Assembly (NCBI RefSeq): GCF_004138335.1
Contig: NZ_RYFW01000006.1
Location: forward strand, 186,001-250,000
Direction of reading: 5' to 3'
From: Peristeroidobacter agariperforans
GTDB lineage: Bacteria > Pseudomonadota > Gammaproteobacteria > Steroidobacterales > Steroidobacteraceae
DNA: 64,000 nucleotides
Shown: positions 44,281 to 52,804 of the stretch, piece after piece
Layout: each line of letters starts with the position of its first letter
Position numbering within the stretch: the stretch's first letter is position 1
The notes under the pieces: model-generated
Told to the model about the DNA's origin: nothing
Seen by the model: the letters and a program-made list of their open reading frames with translations, nothing else
Databases searched by the model: none
Translations under genes and position numbers: made by a program

Positions 44281-47160
44281 CTAGAACGACATCCGCACGC
44301 CGAGCCGGAAGACCCGCCCCATGGTGTCGTACAGGATGCGATTGGTCTGTGGATACGCCGGCGTGTTGTTGCCATCCGGACCGTTGCCCACCAGCTCCGG
44401 ATCGGTGTTGAGCAGATTGCGGATGGCAAGAAATGCCTCGGCTTCCGCCGGCCCCACCGTGAATGAATACGTGGCCGACGCGTCCAGGTAAAACGCCCCG
44501 TCGATGTCGTTCTCGTCGATCGTGCGATGCTCGACTGTCGACACCGGGCAGTTGCTGGCGCACTCGATGAAGGAGTTGTTGTAAACGCCGCTGCTCACGC
44601 CGCGCCCGATCAGCGTAAACGACAGCATGTCCACCGCATAAGTCGCACTGAGGCGATAACTCCAGCTCGGCGTTGCATTCGCCCCCTGGTTCACACCGGC
44701 ATAATCGATCGGAAAGTCGATGCCGTTGTCCGTGATGTTTTCTATGTAGTGCGTCGCCAGTCCTCGCAGCGTCAGGTCGCCGTGCCCGAGCGCGAGCCGG
44801 TAGCTCGCTTCGATGTCCAGCCCCTTGGTCCTCTGACTGGCGAAGTTGAATGGCACGAGCAGGATCTCCGCGATCTGCTGCACGTCGCCAACTGTAATGT
44901 AGCTGATGTTGTCGCAGAAAGATTGCACATTCTGCTCGAAACATAGATCAACTGTGTTCTGCGCAGTCACTGTGCCGATCGCGTCCTCGATCTCGATGTC
45001 GAAATAGTCCACGGAGAACGCGAGGCCCGCCGCGAACGACGGCGTGACGACCACGCCGATGCCGAGCGACTGTGCCTCCTCCGGCACCAGCGCCAGGCTG
45101 CCCGTCTGCTTTTGTACGAACTGCACTGCCTGATTGCTCGGCGGCACATTGACGGTGTTGGTCCGTGCCGTGCCCGCAGCGAACAGCTCGTTGAGATTCG
45201 GCGCGCGAATATCCTTGGAGCCCGTGACACGCAATTTCACGTCCGCGACAGGCTGATACGTCAGGCCCGCCTTCCACGTCTCGACACTGCCCGAGAGGCT
45301 GTAATCGGTGAACCGCAAGGCGCCGTTGAAATCCAGCCCTTCCCACAGAGGCACCACGGTCTCGATGTAACCTTCCGTGACGTGATAGTCGCCTTTGGTG
45401 ACCAGGTAGTTGCCATAGAGCCAGCCGCTCTGATACTGCGTCTCGACGAAGCCGTCGATCTTCTCTTCGCGCCATTCGCCGCCGAACGCCAGCGACACCG
45501 GGCCTGCCCAGGTGCTGAATATGTTATTGGTCGCGAAGTTGAATGCCGCAACATCCTGCGTCAGCTCCTGCTCGCGATAGGGATTGCTCGGAATGACGTA
45601 GTCGAGAGCAGCTTGCGTTACGCCGCCGATCCCAATGCGGTTGATGGGCACGCAGCCGTTGCCCGGGTCGACAATCGACGAACGGCACACGACCTCCCCG
45701 GTCGTTGGGTGAACGACGGCATCTTGCGCGAGCGCCATGCGCGCGTTGCTCCAAGTGTTGATGAGCTGCTCATTGAGTTTGGCGACGCCTCGCTGTGCAT
45801 AGGCGTCCCAATTCCAGTCCCGGCCGAGCAACGCGAAATCGCCGTCGGCGCCGATGAGATACCGATTCACCTCGCGCTCGTTGTCGCTGCCCGCTGCCGG
45901 AATGCCAGCGTTGGTCGTGCCCATGACGAAGGACGTAATGTCGGGATCGTTCGCCGCGTTGTATTGGGCGATCTGCTGCACAACCGAGGCCGGCAGATAG
46001 GCGTTGTCGGTGCGGATCGTGACGTTGCCGACATTCGGCGTCTGCTGGTAGTAACTGAGGCCCTGGTACTCGTTGTGCGACAGCTGCGCGAATACCGTCA
46101 CCGCCGGCGTCAACTCAAAGCTCGCACGACCGAAGATCGTGCGTCGTTCCTCATCGGGCGCGAGCGAATTGCTGCCCGCGTGGCCCTGACTCGTGTACTG
46201 CCAGTCTCCGCCGATCATCCACGGATTGCTCGCGCTCGTCGTGCCATACGCCAGCCGGCCCACGGTTGCGCGCCCCGTCGCCTGATCGATCGTGCCGAAG
46301 TAAGTGCCTCGCAAGGGTCCACTTACAATCAACCCGCCCGGCGTGTGTTGACTGGGCCCGATGCCAGCCTGCACCAGACGAAAAGGCTGACCGTTGGTCG
46401 CCGTGTAATTGGGATTGTTGATCTGGAAGAAGCCGCCGTCGTTCCAGTCACGATCGATGGTGTGAACACCGTCCTGCGTGAAGTATTCACTACTGAACAG
46501 CACGTGACCGCGCCCGCCGCCGAACGGCATACCGGCCGCGAGCGTGAAAGTGTGATTGGGATTGTCGTCGTAGGTCGTGACGCCATACTCGTAGTCGGTC
46601 TTCACGCCAGTGAAGTCGCGATCGAGGATGAAGTTCACCACGCCGCCGACGGCATCCGAGCCGTAAGCTGCCGAAGCACCGCCCGTGACGATCTCGACGC
46701 GCTCGATCAGCGCTTGCGGAAATGTGTTGATGTCGACCGTGCCGGTCGACGCGGACGCCACCGAACGCTGGCCATCGAGCAGCACCAGCGTGCGATTCGT
46801 GCCCAGCGAACGCAGGTTCAGCGCAGCGATGCCCGCTTGGCCGTTGCTCAGCGCACCTGACGAGTTGGACGCCGTGGCGCTGCCGACGACCGAAGGCAGA
46901 GTATTCACAAAGTCGGCGACGTTGGCCGTGCCCGCAGTCTGGATCTCCTCCGCACCGAGCACGCTCACCGGCGTTGGCGCATCGTAACCGTCACGCGCAA
47001 TGCGAGTGCCGGTGACCGTGACTGAATCGATCGGGCCCTCCATCGCCGATGTTTCCTGCGCTTCGGCATTGAGCGCAGCGAGCGATGCTGATGTCAGCAC
47101 CACTCCGAGACACCTGGAAACAGCAGCACGCAGCGAGAGACAAGACGTGAGCTTCGACAT
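44281..47160 (-). CDS. TonB-dependent outer-membrane receptor
   Basis: A 959-residue receptor with a signal peptide (through LNAEAQE), a plug domain (about 45-175: VTVTGTRIARDGYDAPTPVSVLG, ALNLRSLGTNRTLVLLDGQR, EIVTGGASAAYGSDAVGGVVNF) and a 22-strand barrel ending in VRMSF. The plug type matches large Xanthomonas/Caulobacter-type TBDRs for peptides or carbohydrates rather than a classic siderophore receptor. It is the first gene behind a tandem glycine riboswitch and precedes an exported amidohydrolase. A good ribosome site (GAGGGAG) is at 47174-47168. Substrate inferred, not shown. Confidence 0.93.
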   Translation of the reverse strand: MSKLTSCLSLRAAVSRCLGVVLTSASLAALNAEAQETSAMEGPIDSVTVTGTRIARDGYDAPTPVSVLGAEEIQTAGTANVADFVNTLPSVVGSATASNSSGALSNGQAGIAALNLRSLGTNRTLVLLDGQRSVASASTGTVDINTFPQALIERVEIVTGGASAAYGSDAVGGVVNFILDRDFTGVKTDYEYGVTTYDDNPNHTFTLAAGMPFGGGRGHVLFSSEYFTQDGVHTIDRDWNDGGFFQINNPNYTATNGQPFRLVQAGIGPSQHTPGGLIVSGPLRGTYFGTIDQATGRATVGRLAYGTTSASNPWMIGGDWQYTSQGHAGSNSLAPDEERRTIFGRASFELTPAVTVFAQLSHNEYQGLSYYQQTPNVGNVTIRTDNAYLPASVVQQIAQYNAANDPDITSFVMGTTNAGIPAAGSDNEREVNRYLIGADGDFALLGRDWNWDAYAQRGVAKLNEQLINTWSNARMALAQDAVVHPTTGEVVCRSSIVDPGNGCVPINRIGIGGVTQAALDYVIPSNPYREQELTQDVAAFNFATNNIFSTWAGPVSLAFGGEWREEKIDGFVETQYQSGWLYGNYLVTKGDYHVTEGYIETVVPLWEGLDFNGALRFTDYSLSGSVETWKAGLTYQPVADVKLRVTGSKDIRAPNLNELFAAGTARTNTVNVPPSNQAVQFVQKQTGSLALVPEEAQSLGIGVVVTPSFAAGLAFSVDYFDIEIEDAIGTVTAQNTVDLCFEQNVQSFCDNISYITVGDVQQIAEILLVPFNFASQRTKGLDIEASYRLALGHGDLTLRGLATHYIENITDNGIDFPIDYAGVNQGANATPSWSYRLSATYAVDMLSFTLIGRGVSSGVYNNSFIECASNCPVSTVEHRTIDENDIDGAFYLDASATYSFTVGPAEAEAFLAIRNLLNTDPELVGNGPDGNNTPAYPQTNRILYDTMGRVFRLGVRMSF

Positions 47161-47220
47161 GACTCAACTCCCTCAGCACGGACAAAGCGGCGCCGCCCTT
47201 TATTTCTAGGGTTGTTTGCG

Positions 47221-47424
47221 CCGCTCCCGCTGTCCTGGTACCTGAGAGTTTCCGCACGACTTTCAAGGTCGCGCTTGCCCCGTCGGTGGAGACGCGTGCC
47301 TGCTCGCGCCTCGCTCTTCAGACGGCATTACAGATCCGCAGTACTTGAGCCTGAGAGTTCATGGGAGATTGCTCCTTCGGCGGAGCGCCGGCGTCGCCGC
47401 CGGCGCTCGCTCTCCTGCGAATCC
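47221..47424 (-). ncRNA. Tandem glycine riboswitch (gcvT element), both aptamers
   Basis: On the minus strand the leader contains two glycine aptamers. Aptamer 1: GGAGAG (47415-47410), CCGAAGGAGCAA (47380-47369), ACTCTCAGG (47358-47350). Aptamer 2: GAAGAGCG (47319-47312), CACCGACGGGGCAAGC (47288-47273), and the hallmark ACTCTCAGGTACCAGGACAG (47249-47230). The core of aptamer 2 is nearly consensus; the linker between the two is longer and less conserved than usual. Downstream, GCGGCGC (47224-47218) can pair with GCGCCGC (47193-47187) followed by UUU, a likely expression-platform stem before the ribosome site. It sits before the TonB receptor, not before gcv genes. Confidence 0.93.
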
Positions 47425-47429
47425 GAGCT

Positions 47430-47448
47430 CATACAAGCATCTTGTATG
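47430..47448. promoter_or_regulatory. 19-bp operator-like palindrome upstream of the riboswitch
   Basis: Perfect dyad CATACAAG-CAT-CTTGTATG directly before aptamer 1. The half-site CTTGTAT is of the kind bound by GntR-family regulators, so transcription from this leader may be controlled by a protein in addition to the riboswitch. No regulator gene lies adjacent. Confidence 0.5.
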
Positions 47449-47544
47449 CCAGGGTCATTCCAGGCAGGCGCACCACTGTGAAGCGCATCGTGCTGGCGAC
47501 CGCATCGCGCGCTTTGATTCGAGAAATGCAGCTTGTTATGACGA

Positions 47545-47563
47545 GAGTGAGACTCGCTCACTC
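47545..47563. other. Small inverted repeat in the S10-riboswitch spacer
   Basis: GAGTGAG-ACTCG-CTCACTC, a 7-bp perfect stem. It may be part of the leader promoter region; nothing further can be said. The rest of 47449-47686 contains no coding ORF that I trust. Confidence 0.3.
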
Positions 47564-47686
47564 GGAAGGCTGCTCAAAATGAGGGCGTGCGCGATGCTGC
47601 ACGCAAGAGCGCTACATGCAGCCAGCTGCTTCGCGGCTGTGCAGCGTTAGGCGACACAGGCCGCGTCAGCTTGCTTGCACGACGGC

Positions 47687-47723
47687 ACGGCTCCCCGGAA
47701 GCATTACGCCTCCGGGGAGCCGT
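47687..47723 (-). terminator. 13-bp hairpin after the S10 carboxypeptidase gene
   Basis: Perfect arms ACGGCTCCCCGGA / TCCGGGGAGCCGT, starting 4 nt beyond the stop codon. There is no U-run, but the strength and position make a transcript 3' end likely; it separates the carboxypeptidase from the riboswitch operon. Confidence 0.65.
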
Positions 47724-47727
47724 TGCT

Positions 47728-49290
47728 TTACTGTGCGTTCTCGTCGATGAACGTCTTGATGTGTTCGCTGAACTTGCCCATCGAGCCGGGATGCACGTAC
47801 ATCATGTGGCCCGCCTCGTAGAGCTCGAGCTGCACATTACGCCGCAGCTCCGGCGTGATGTTGAGATGATCGATGGCGTGCTTCACGGTGCCGTACGGGC
47901 ATGCGAGGTCGAAATAGCCCGACTGCACCAGCACCTTCATCTTCGGGTTCATGGTCATCGCGTAAGAAATATCGGGCAGCACGTTCGCGTACGGGACCTT
48001 CTGGCCGTTGGTATCGGGCTGCACGTGACTCACATCCCAATCCTTGTACAGACCGGCCGAGAGCTCGTACTTCAGTTCCGAGCGGACGTTCAGTTCGTCA
48101 CGAACGTAAGCGTTGTAAGTGGCGACGACGGCCGGCGCAACGGCGCTCGCATACGGATCGAACGCGGTCGTTTCGGCAATCCGGCTCGGCATGCCGCCGG
48201 CGAAGCGTGAATCGATGCGACCGATCGTCTTGCCTTGGGCGCGCATCAGCTCTTGCAGAAAATGGTTCTCGTCCATGCGCAGGTTGGCAGCGTCCCAGTA
48301 CGCAGCATTCACGCCTGTGTAGCGTGCGAGACCCTCGAGCGCTGCCTGACGCTCTTCAGGCGTGGCTCGCGCGCCCTTGTAGAGGATGGGGTGATAGACG
48401 GTGTCGATCCACTGCTCCACTTCGCGCAGGAACGGCAACAGCTCGGGCGGTTGTGGGTTGAGCGCCTTGTGGTACCAGGCCGTTGCGGCATACGTGGACA
48501 TGAAGTTGGAGTCGCCCGCGTCCGTGTTCAGGCCGGCCGTGCCACTGACGAAGTCCAGGTAAGGCGACACCAGGATGATGCCGTTCAACGCCACGTTGTG
48601 ACGGGTCAGCAAGTCGTACGTCACGCCGCCGGTGCGGATGCCGCCGTAGCTTTCGCCGAGCACGAATTTCGGACTCGCCCAACGCCGGTACTCGCCGAGG
48701 TATCGCACGATGAAGTCGGACACCGACTTGATGTCGTTGTCCACGCCCCAGAACTGCTTGCCCTCGGCCTTGCCGACCGGGCGTGAGAAGCCGGTGCCGA
48801 CCGGATCGATCAACACCAGATCGGCGCGATCCAGAAAACTGTACTCGTTGTCCACGAGCTTGAAGGGACCACGCGTATTGCTGGCGAGATCCTCGATCGC
48901 CGCGCGGCGCGGGCCGAGAATGCCCATGTGCAGCCACGCCGAGGCCGACCCCGGACCGCCATTGTATGCAAACACGATCGGACGGGTGCCCGCATTCTGG
49001 CCCTGGCGGACATAAGCGGTGAAGCCGAACAGCGCGATCGGTTCGTCCTTCTCGTCCTTCATCAGCAGCGTGCCGGTGGTAGCCTCGTAGTCGATGGCCT
49101 TGCCGCCGATGCGAATCTGATGGCGCGAGGTCCACACCTTCGCCTCGGGCTTCGGCTTCTCCTGCTTATCCACAGCCTCCTTCTTTTCCTGCTCGGCGGG
49201 CGGCGTGGGCTCGGAGGCGGCGTTGGATACAATAGGGGCTGCGAGCCAGACAAAGGCAGCGAGCGCGGCGGCGACGCCATGCTTTTTCAT
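47728..49290 (-). CDS. Secreted S10-family serine carboxypeptidase
   Basis: Start at MKKHGVAAALAAF (49290), giving a 520-residue protein with a signal peptide ending near SNAA and a Lys/Glu/Pro-rich linker. The S10 active site is complete: NGGPGSASAWLHMG, nucleophile Ser in GESYGGIRTGG, catalytic Asp in SGYFDLACPYG and His in YEAGHMMYVH. Such enzymes release C-terminal amino acids from peptides. It lies upstream of, and in the same direction as, the glycine-riboswitch-controlled receptor/amidohydrolase pair, so a peptide-scavenging role is a reasonable inference. Confidence 0.92.
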   Translation of the reverse strand: MKKHGVAAALAAFVWLAAPIVSNAASEPTPPAEQEKKEAVDKQEKPKPEAKVWTSRHQIRIGGKAIDYEATTGTLLMKDEKDEPIALFGFTAYVRQGQNAGTRPIVFAYNGGPGSASAWLHMGILGPRRAAIEDLASNTRGPFKLVDNEYSFLDRADLVLIDPVGTGFSRPVGKAEGKQFWGVDNDIKSVSDFIVRYLGEYRRWASPKFVLGESYGGIRTGGVTYDLLTRHNVALNGIILVSPYLDFVSGTAGLNTDAGDSNFMSTYAATAWYHKALNPQPPELLPFLREVEQWIDTVYHPILYKGARATPEERQAALEGLARYTGVNAAYWDAANLRMDENHFLQELMRAQGKTIGRIDSRFAGGMPSRIAETTAFDPYASAVAPAVVATYNAYVRDELNVRSELKYELSAGLYKDWDVSHVQPDTNGQKVPYANVLPDISYAMTMNPKMKVLVQSGYFDLACPYGTVKHAIDHLNITPELRRNVQLELYEAGHMMYVHPGSMGKFSEHIKTFIDENAQ

Positions 49291-49414
49291 CTTGCGGTCT
49301 ACCCGTGGTGATTCAGGGGCGGCAAGTATATTTGCGTCGCCAGTGCATGACGAGCGAATGCGCCTCGGCGTGCAGGTCGATGACAAAGGTTTCATTCGAG
49401 CTCGAGGAACGTCG

Positions 49415-50377
49415 ATGGCCAAGGGACTCTTCAGTCAATCCGTGTGTCTGCTGACCGACGGTCAGGCCACACTGCTCGAGGTGACGTCGGCGCTGCAGAG
49501 ACACAGCTTCGAAATCGTCAAAGAAATACGGCCCCTCAAGCAGTGGCAGTTTGGCGGTCCTGCGGTGGTAGTCGGCTACCGCCCCGAAGTGAACGGCTGT
49601 GCGATCCTCGATCTGGTCAACAGGCCCTGGCCCGACACGATGGGGCATCCGGAGTCCGATACGACGACATTCGGCGCGTGGTCGATGGGCCACTTCGGTC
49701 CCTGGACGTTTCCTAACGGATTGCAGCGTGCCAGACAGCATGCGTGGTCCTGGGCCGCGGGCCGGAGCATCGCAGACGCGCACTCCGGATTCATCCGCAT
49801 CCGGCTCAGATATGCGGTCGGCGCCGCCGAGGGTGCGCCGCTATTGCCCGCGAACTACGATCCTGTCGATGAGCTGAACTTCCTGAGTCGTTTGGTGCTG
49901 GCCGCAGGTGAAGCGGCCGGCGTGTTGTGCTATTTCAATCCGAACGGCGAAGTGTTGCGAGATCACGCCGGCTTCTCGAGAGTGTGGCGGGATTGTGCGG
50001 CGGACGAGCTGATTCCTTTGCCGCTGTGGACCAACGTTCGCCTGTTCCAGCTCACCGACCAGCTCGCGCTGATGGACACGGTCGGCAACAGCCAACTGGA
50101 CCGTATGGACATCGAAGCCATCTTCGCCAGCGACGAGTACGAACCTTCGAATGTCGATAACTATTTGCGCAACGTGTCGCTTTATCTGCTCCACTCCAAT
50201 CCCGAATTCGAGACCGGACAAACGATGGACGGCCCCGGTGCCACAGGCTCGTCGTGGGCGATCGATGTGCTGGACGCAGGCTTGGTGAACCCGCCCCGCA
50301 AGGTCCTGCGGCTGTATCCGAAGCGACATGCGGCTGCAGTAGCCGATGCAGTGGCAAGCGCGGGTGCACGATGCTGA
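49415..50377 (+). CDS. Conserved hypothetical protein, possibly DUF4261-like
   Basis: ATG at 49415 with GAGGAA six bases before it; 320 residues (MAKGLFSQSVCLLTDGQ). A soluble alpha/beta protein with VVVGYRPEVNGCAILDLVNRPWPD, ARQHAWSWAAGRS, AGVLCYFNPNGEVL, LWTNVRLFQL and a Pro-rich C-terminus (NPPRKVLRLYPKR). The pattern reminds me of DUF4261 proteins, but I am not certain. Earlier in-frame starts overlap the divergent carboxypeptidase signal region and are unlikely. Its stop overlaps the start of the next gene by 7 nt. Confidence 0.7.
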   Translation: MAKGLFSQSVCLLTDGQATLLEVTSALQRHSFEIVKEIRPLKQWQFGGPAVVVGYRPEVNGCAILDLVNRPWPDTMGHPESDTTTFGAWSMGHFGPWTFPNGLQRARQHAWSWAAGRSIADAHSGFIRIRLRYAVGAAEGAPLLPANYDPVDELNFLSRLVLAAGEAAGVLCYFNPNGEVLRDHAGFSRVWRDCAADELIPLPLWTNVRLFQLTDQLALMDTVGNSQLDRMDIEAIFASDEYEPSNVDNYLRNVSLYLLHSNPEFETGQTMDGPGATGSSWAIDVLDAGLVNPPRKVLRLYPKRHAAAVADAVASAGARC

Positions 50378-51147
50378 GTGATGCAGAAATTGCCTCGTTC
50401 ATTCGCGATGGCTTCGTTCGCGTCGATCGAGCTTTCTCGAGGGAGACGGCCGCGGAGGCGCGCACCATTCTCTGGCGGGCAACGGGATGCGATCCCGACG
50501 ATCCGTCGACGTGGACCCGCCCCGTCATCCGCCTCGGCCAATTCGCTCAGCCTCCGTTTCGCGAAGCTGCACATTCGCCCGTCCTGCACCGAGCCCTCGA
50601 TCAACTGGTCGGACCTGGACGATGGCTGCCTCCGGGCGCGCTCGGCACCTTCCCCGTCCGCTTTCCCTCCGCCAATGCTCCAGGTGACGATGGTTGGCAC
50701 ATCGACGTGAGCTTCGGAATGGAGACGCCGGACTTCATGGAATGGCGTGCGAATGTGAGCAGCCGTGGGCGCGCGTTGTTGATGTTGTTTCTGTTCTCGG
50801 ACGTCGAACAAAACGACGCACCGACGCGCATTCGAGTCGGGTCACATCTCGATATTGCCCGGCAACTCGCGCCAGCAGGAGATGCCGGGCTCACCTTGCG
50901 AGAATTGGCAGCGGATGGTTTCGCCGCTTCCGCGCATCGACCCGAGGCGTTGGCAGTCGGCGCAGCCGGCACTGTTTACCTCTGCCATCCATTCATCGTG
51001 CATGCGGCTCAACCTCATCGCGGCAAGAACCCACGATTCCTGGCGCAACCTCCACTGCTGCCACGTGAGCCGATTTGCCTCGATCGCAGGAACGCAGAGT
51101 ATTCGCCGCTCGAGCAGGCAATTCTGCAAGCACTCGAGGAAATATAG
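50371..51147 (+). CDS. Phytanoyl-CoA dioxygenase (PhyH)-like Fe(II)/2-oxoglutarate oxygenase
   Basis: 258 residues from the ATG overlapping the previous stop. The start MLSDAEIASFIRDGFVRVDRAF is typical of PhyH-like proteins. A metal-binding H-x-D appears in DGWHIDVSF (about 110-118), the distal His in HPFIVHAAQPHRG (about 210-222) and the 2OG-binding Arg follows it. The substrate is unknown; PhyH-like members hydroxylate acyl-CoAs, amino acids or natural products. Probably co-translated with the upstream gene. Confidence 0.85.
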   Translation: MLSDAEIASFIRDGFVRVDRAFSRETAAEARTILWRATGCDPDDPSTWTRPVIRLGQFAQPPFREAAHSPVLHRALDQLVGPGRWLPPGALGTFPVRFPSANAPGDDGWHIDVSFGMETPDFMEWRANVSSRGRALLMLFLFSDVEQNDAPTRIRVGSHLDIARQLAPAGDAGLTLRELAADGFAASAHRPEALAVGAAGTVYLCHPFIVHAAQPHRGKNPRFLAQPPLLPREPICLDRRNAEYSPLEQAILQALEEI

Positions 51148-51215
51148 ATCCCCATCTACGTATTCCAACAAGAGCGGCGCTGCTGAGAGGCTGACCCATC
51201 AACGGGGAAAGCGCC

Positions 51216-52724
51216 ATGATCCCTCGGCTCCGTCCGCTGCTCATCATCACACTGTGGCTTGCGAGCACTGCGCACGTAGGCGAAAGCTTCGCCCAAAGCA
51301 CCGCCGCTTCGCCCGAGCGTGGGCAGCTTCTCGAGAATCCGCCGGTGCTGCTCGGGGCCTACTCGCCTTCCGATCTGATCTCCAAAATCACGGATGGGAC
51401 GATCTCCCGCTGGCTGCTTCGGCGCACCTTTTCTCCGCGGTGCGCAGTCACGGTGTACCAGTTGCGATACGCAACGGTCGGGGCCCAGAACGAGCCGACG
51501 AGCGCATCGGCTGCACTGATGATTCCGACGGGCTCGGACCCCACGTGCCAGAGCCCGCGGCCGATCGTGTTGTACGCCCATGGCAAGAGAAATCTCACAT
51601 TCTTCAACATCGCGGACCTGTCGGGGCAGACCAACTATGAAGGCCTGATCATCGCGCTGGCGCTGGCGGGCGACGGCTACATCGCGGTGGCGCCGAACTA
51701 CGCCGGATACGATACATCCACGCTCGGCTATCACGCGTTCATGAATGCAGACCAGCAGTCCAGCGACATGATGGACGCGCTGGCCGCGGCGCGCGCCGCG
51801 TTACCGGCGACGAATATGGCCGACAATCAGAAACTGTTTCTAACCGGCTACTCCGAAGGCGGCTATGTCGCGATGGCAACGCATCGTGCCCTGCAGGCTG
51901 CAGGTATTCCGGTCACTGCTTCGGCGCCGATGTCGGGGCCATACGCGCTCTCAGCGTTCGCGGATGCCATGTTCTTGGGCCAGGTCGGCAGGGGTGCGGT
52001 CGAGGAAATCCTGATGCTGACGTCGAGCTATCAACATGCGTACGGAAACATCTATTCGAGCCCCACCGATGTGTACGAGGCGAAGTACGCGACAGCCGAC
52101 ACACTGCTTCCAGGTACTACCGGCACCGGCACGCTCGTCGCACAAGGAATGATTCCAGAGAGTGCAGTCTTCAGCAGCACACCGCCGCTTCCCGAGCTCG
52201 CCGCGCTGACTCCGGCAACCGCACCCGCCAAACTTGGCCCGGTGTTTGCGCATGGGTTCGGGACGGACCACCTGATCACGAACGACTATCGACTGAGCTA
52301 CTTGCAAGATGCGCTTGCCGCTCCCGACGGCGGGTACCCGAACACGACGAGCGGTCTGCCGCCCGACAGTCCGGCGAATACGTTACGACAAGCGTTGAAG
52401 AAGAACGACCTGCGCGATTGGGCGCCGACGTCGCCGATGCTTCTGTGCGCGGGCGATGAGGATCCCGTGGTCTTCTATCTCAATACACAGCTGATGCAAG
52501 GATACTGGGCCGTCACTGCGCCGGAGAGCCCGGTCATCGTTCTGAACGTGGATGCCCCGCCTTCGCACGACGGCCCCTACAAGAGTCTGCGGAAGGGCTT
52601 CGCGCGGACCAAGTCCCTGCTGAAATTGATCGAAGGCAGATCCACGGTCGTCGAGGAATACCATGACGTGCTGGTGCCGGCGTTCTGTCTGCAGGCGTCC
52701 AAATCGTTCTTCGATGGGTTCTGA
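51216..52724 (+). CDS. Secreted alpha/beta-hydrolase (lipase/esterase-like)
   Basis: A 502-residue exported hydrolase with signal peptide IITLWLASTAHVGESFAQ. The fold is seen from RPIVLYAHGK (oxyanion-loop region), GDGYIAVAPNYAGYD and the nucleophile elbow GYSEGGYVAMATH. A candidate Asp lies in CAGDEDPVVF and a late His in EEYHDVLVPAF. It resembles secretory lipase-type esterases. The natural substrate is unknown. Single gene with a 68-nt upstream gap. Confidence 0.85.
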   Translation: MIPRLRPLLIITLWLASTAHVGESFAQSTAASPERGQLLENPPVLLGAYSPSDLISKITDGTISRWLLRRTFSPRCAVTVYQLRYATVGAQNEPTSASAALMIPTGSDPTCQSPRPIVLYAHGKRNLTFFNIADLSGQTNYEGLIIALALAGDGYIAVAPNYAGYDTSTLGYHAFMNADQQSSDMMDALAAARAALPATNMADNQKLFLTGYSEGGYVAMATHRALQAAGIPVTASAPMSGPYALSAFADAMFLGQVGRGAVEEILMLTSSYQHAYGNIYSSPTDVYEAKYATADTLLPGTTGTGTLVAQGMIPESAVFSSTPPLPELAALTPATAPAKLGPVFAHGFGTDHLITNDYRLSYLQDALAAPDGGYPNTTSGLPPDSPANTLRQALKKNDLRDWAPTSPMLLCAGDEDPVVFYLNTQLMQGYWAVTAPESPVIVLNVDAPPSHDGPYKSLRKGFARTKSLLKLIEGRSTVVEEYHDVLVPAFCLQASKSFFDGF

Positions 52725-52804
52725 GAAAGCACTCAACAGCTTCCCTGACTCTTTTCCCCACCCTCGTCCGTCTTGACTATATCCAGTTGAGGCGGAGCGA
52801 TTGC

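Noticed and set aside
47630-47727. A tRNA or other structured RNA near the S10 gene end
   Set aside because: The strong dyad is a simple hairpin; no T-loop, anticodon arm or CCA-type end is present.
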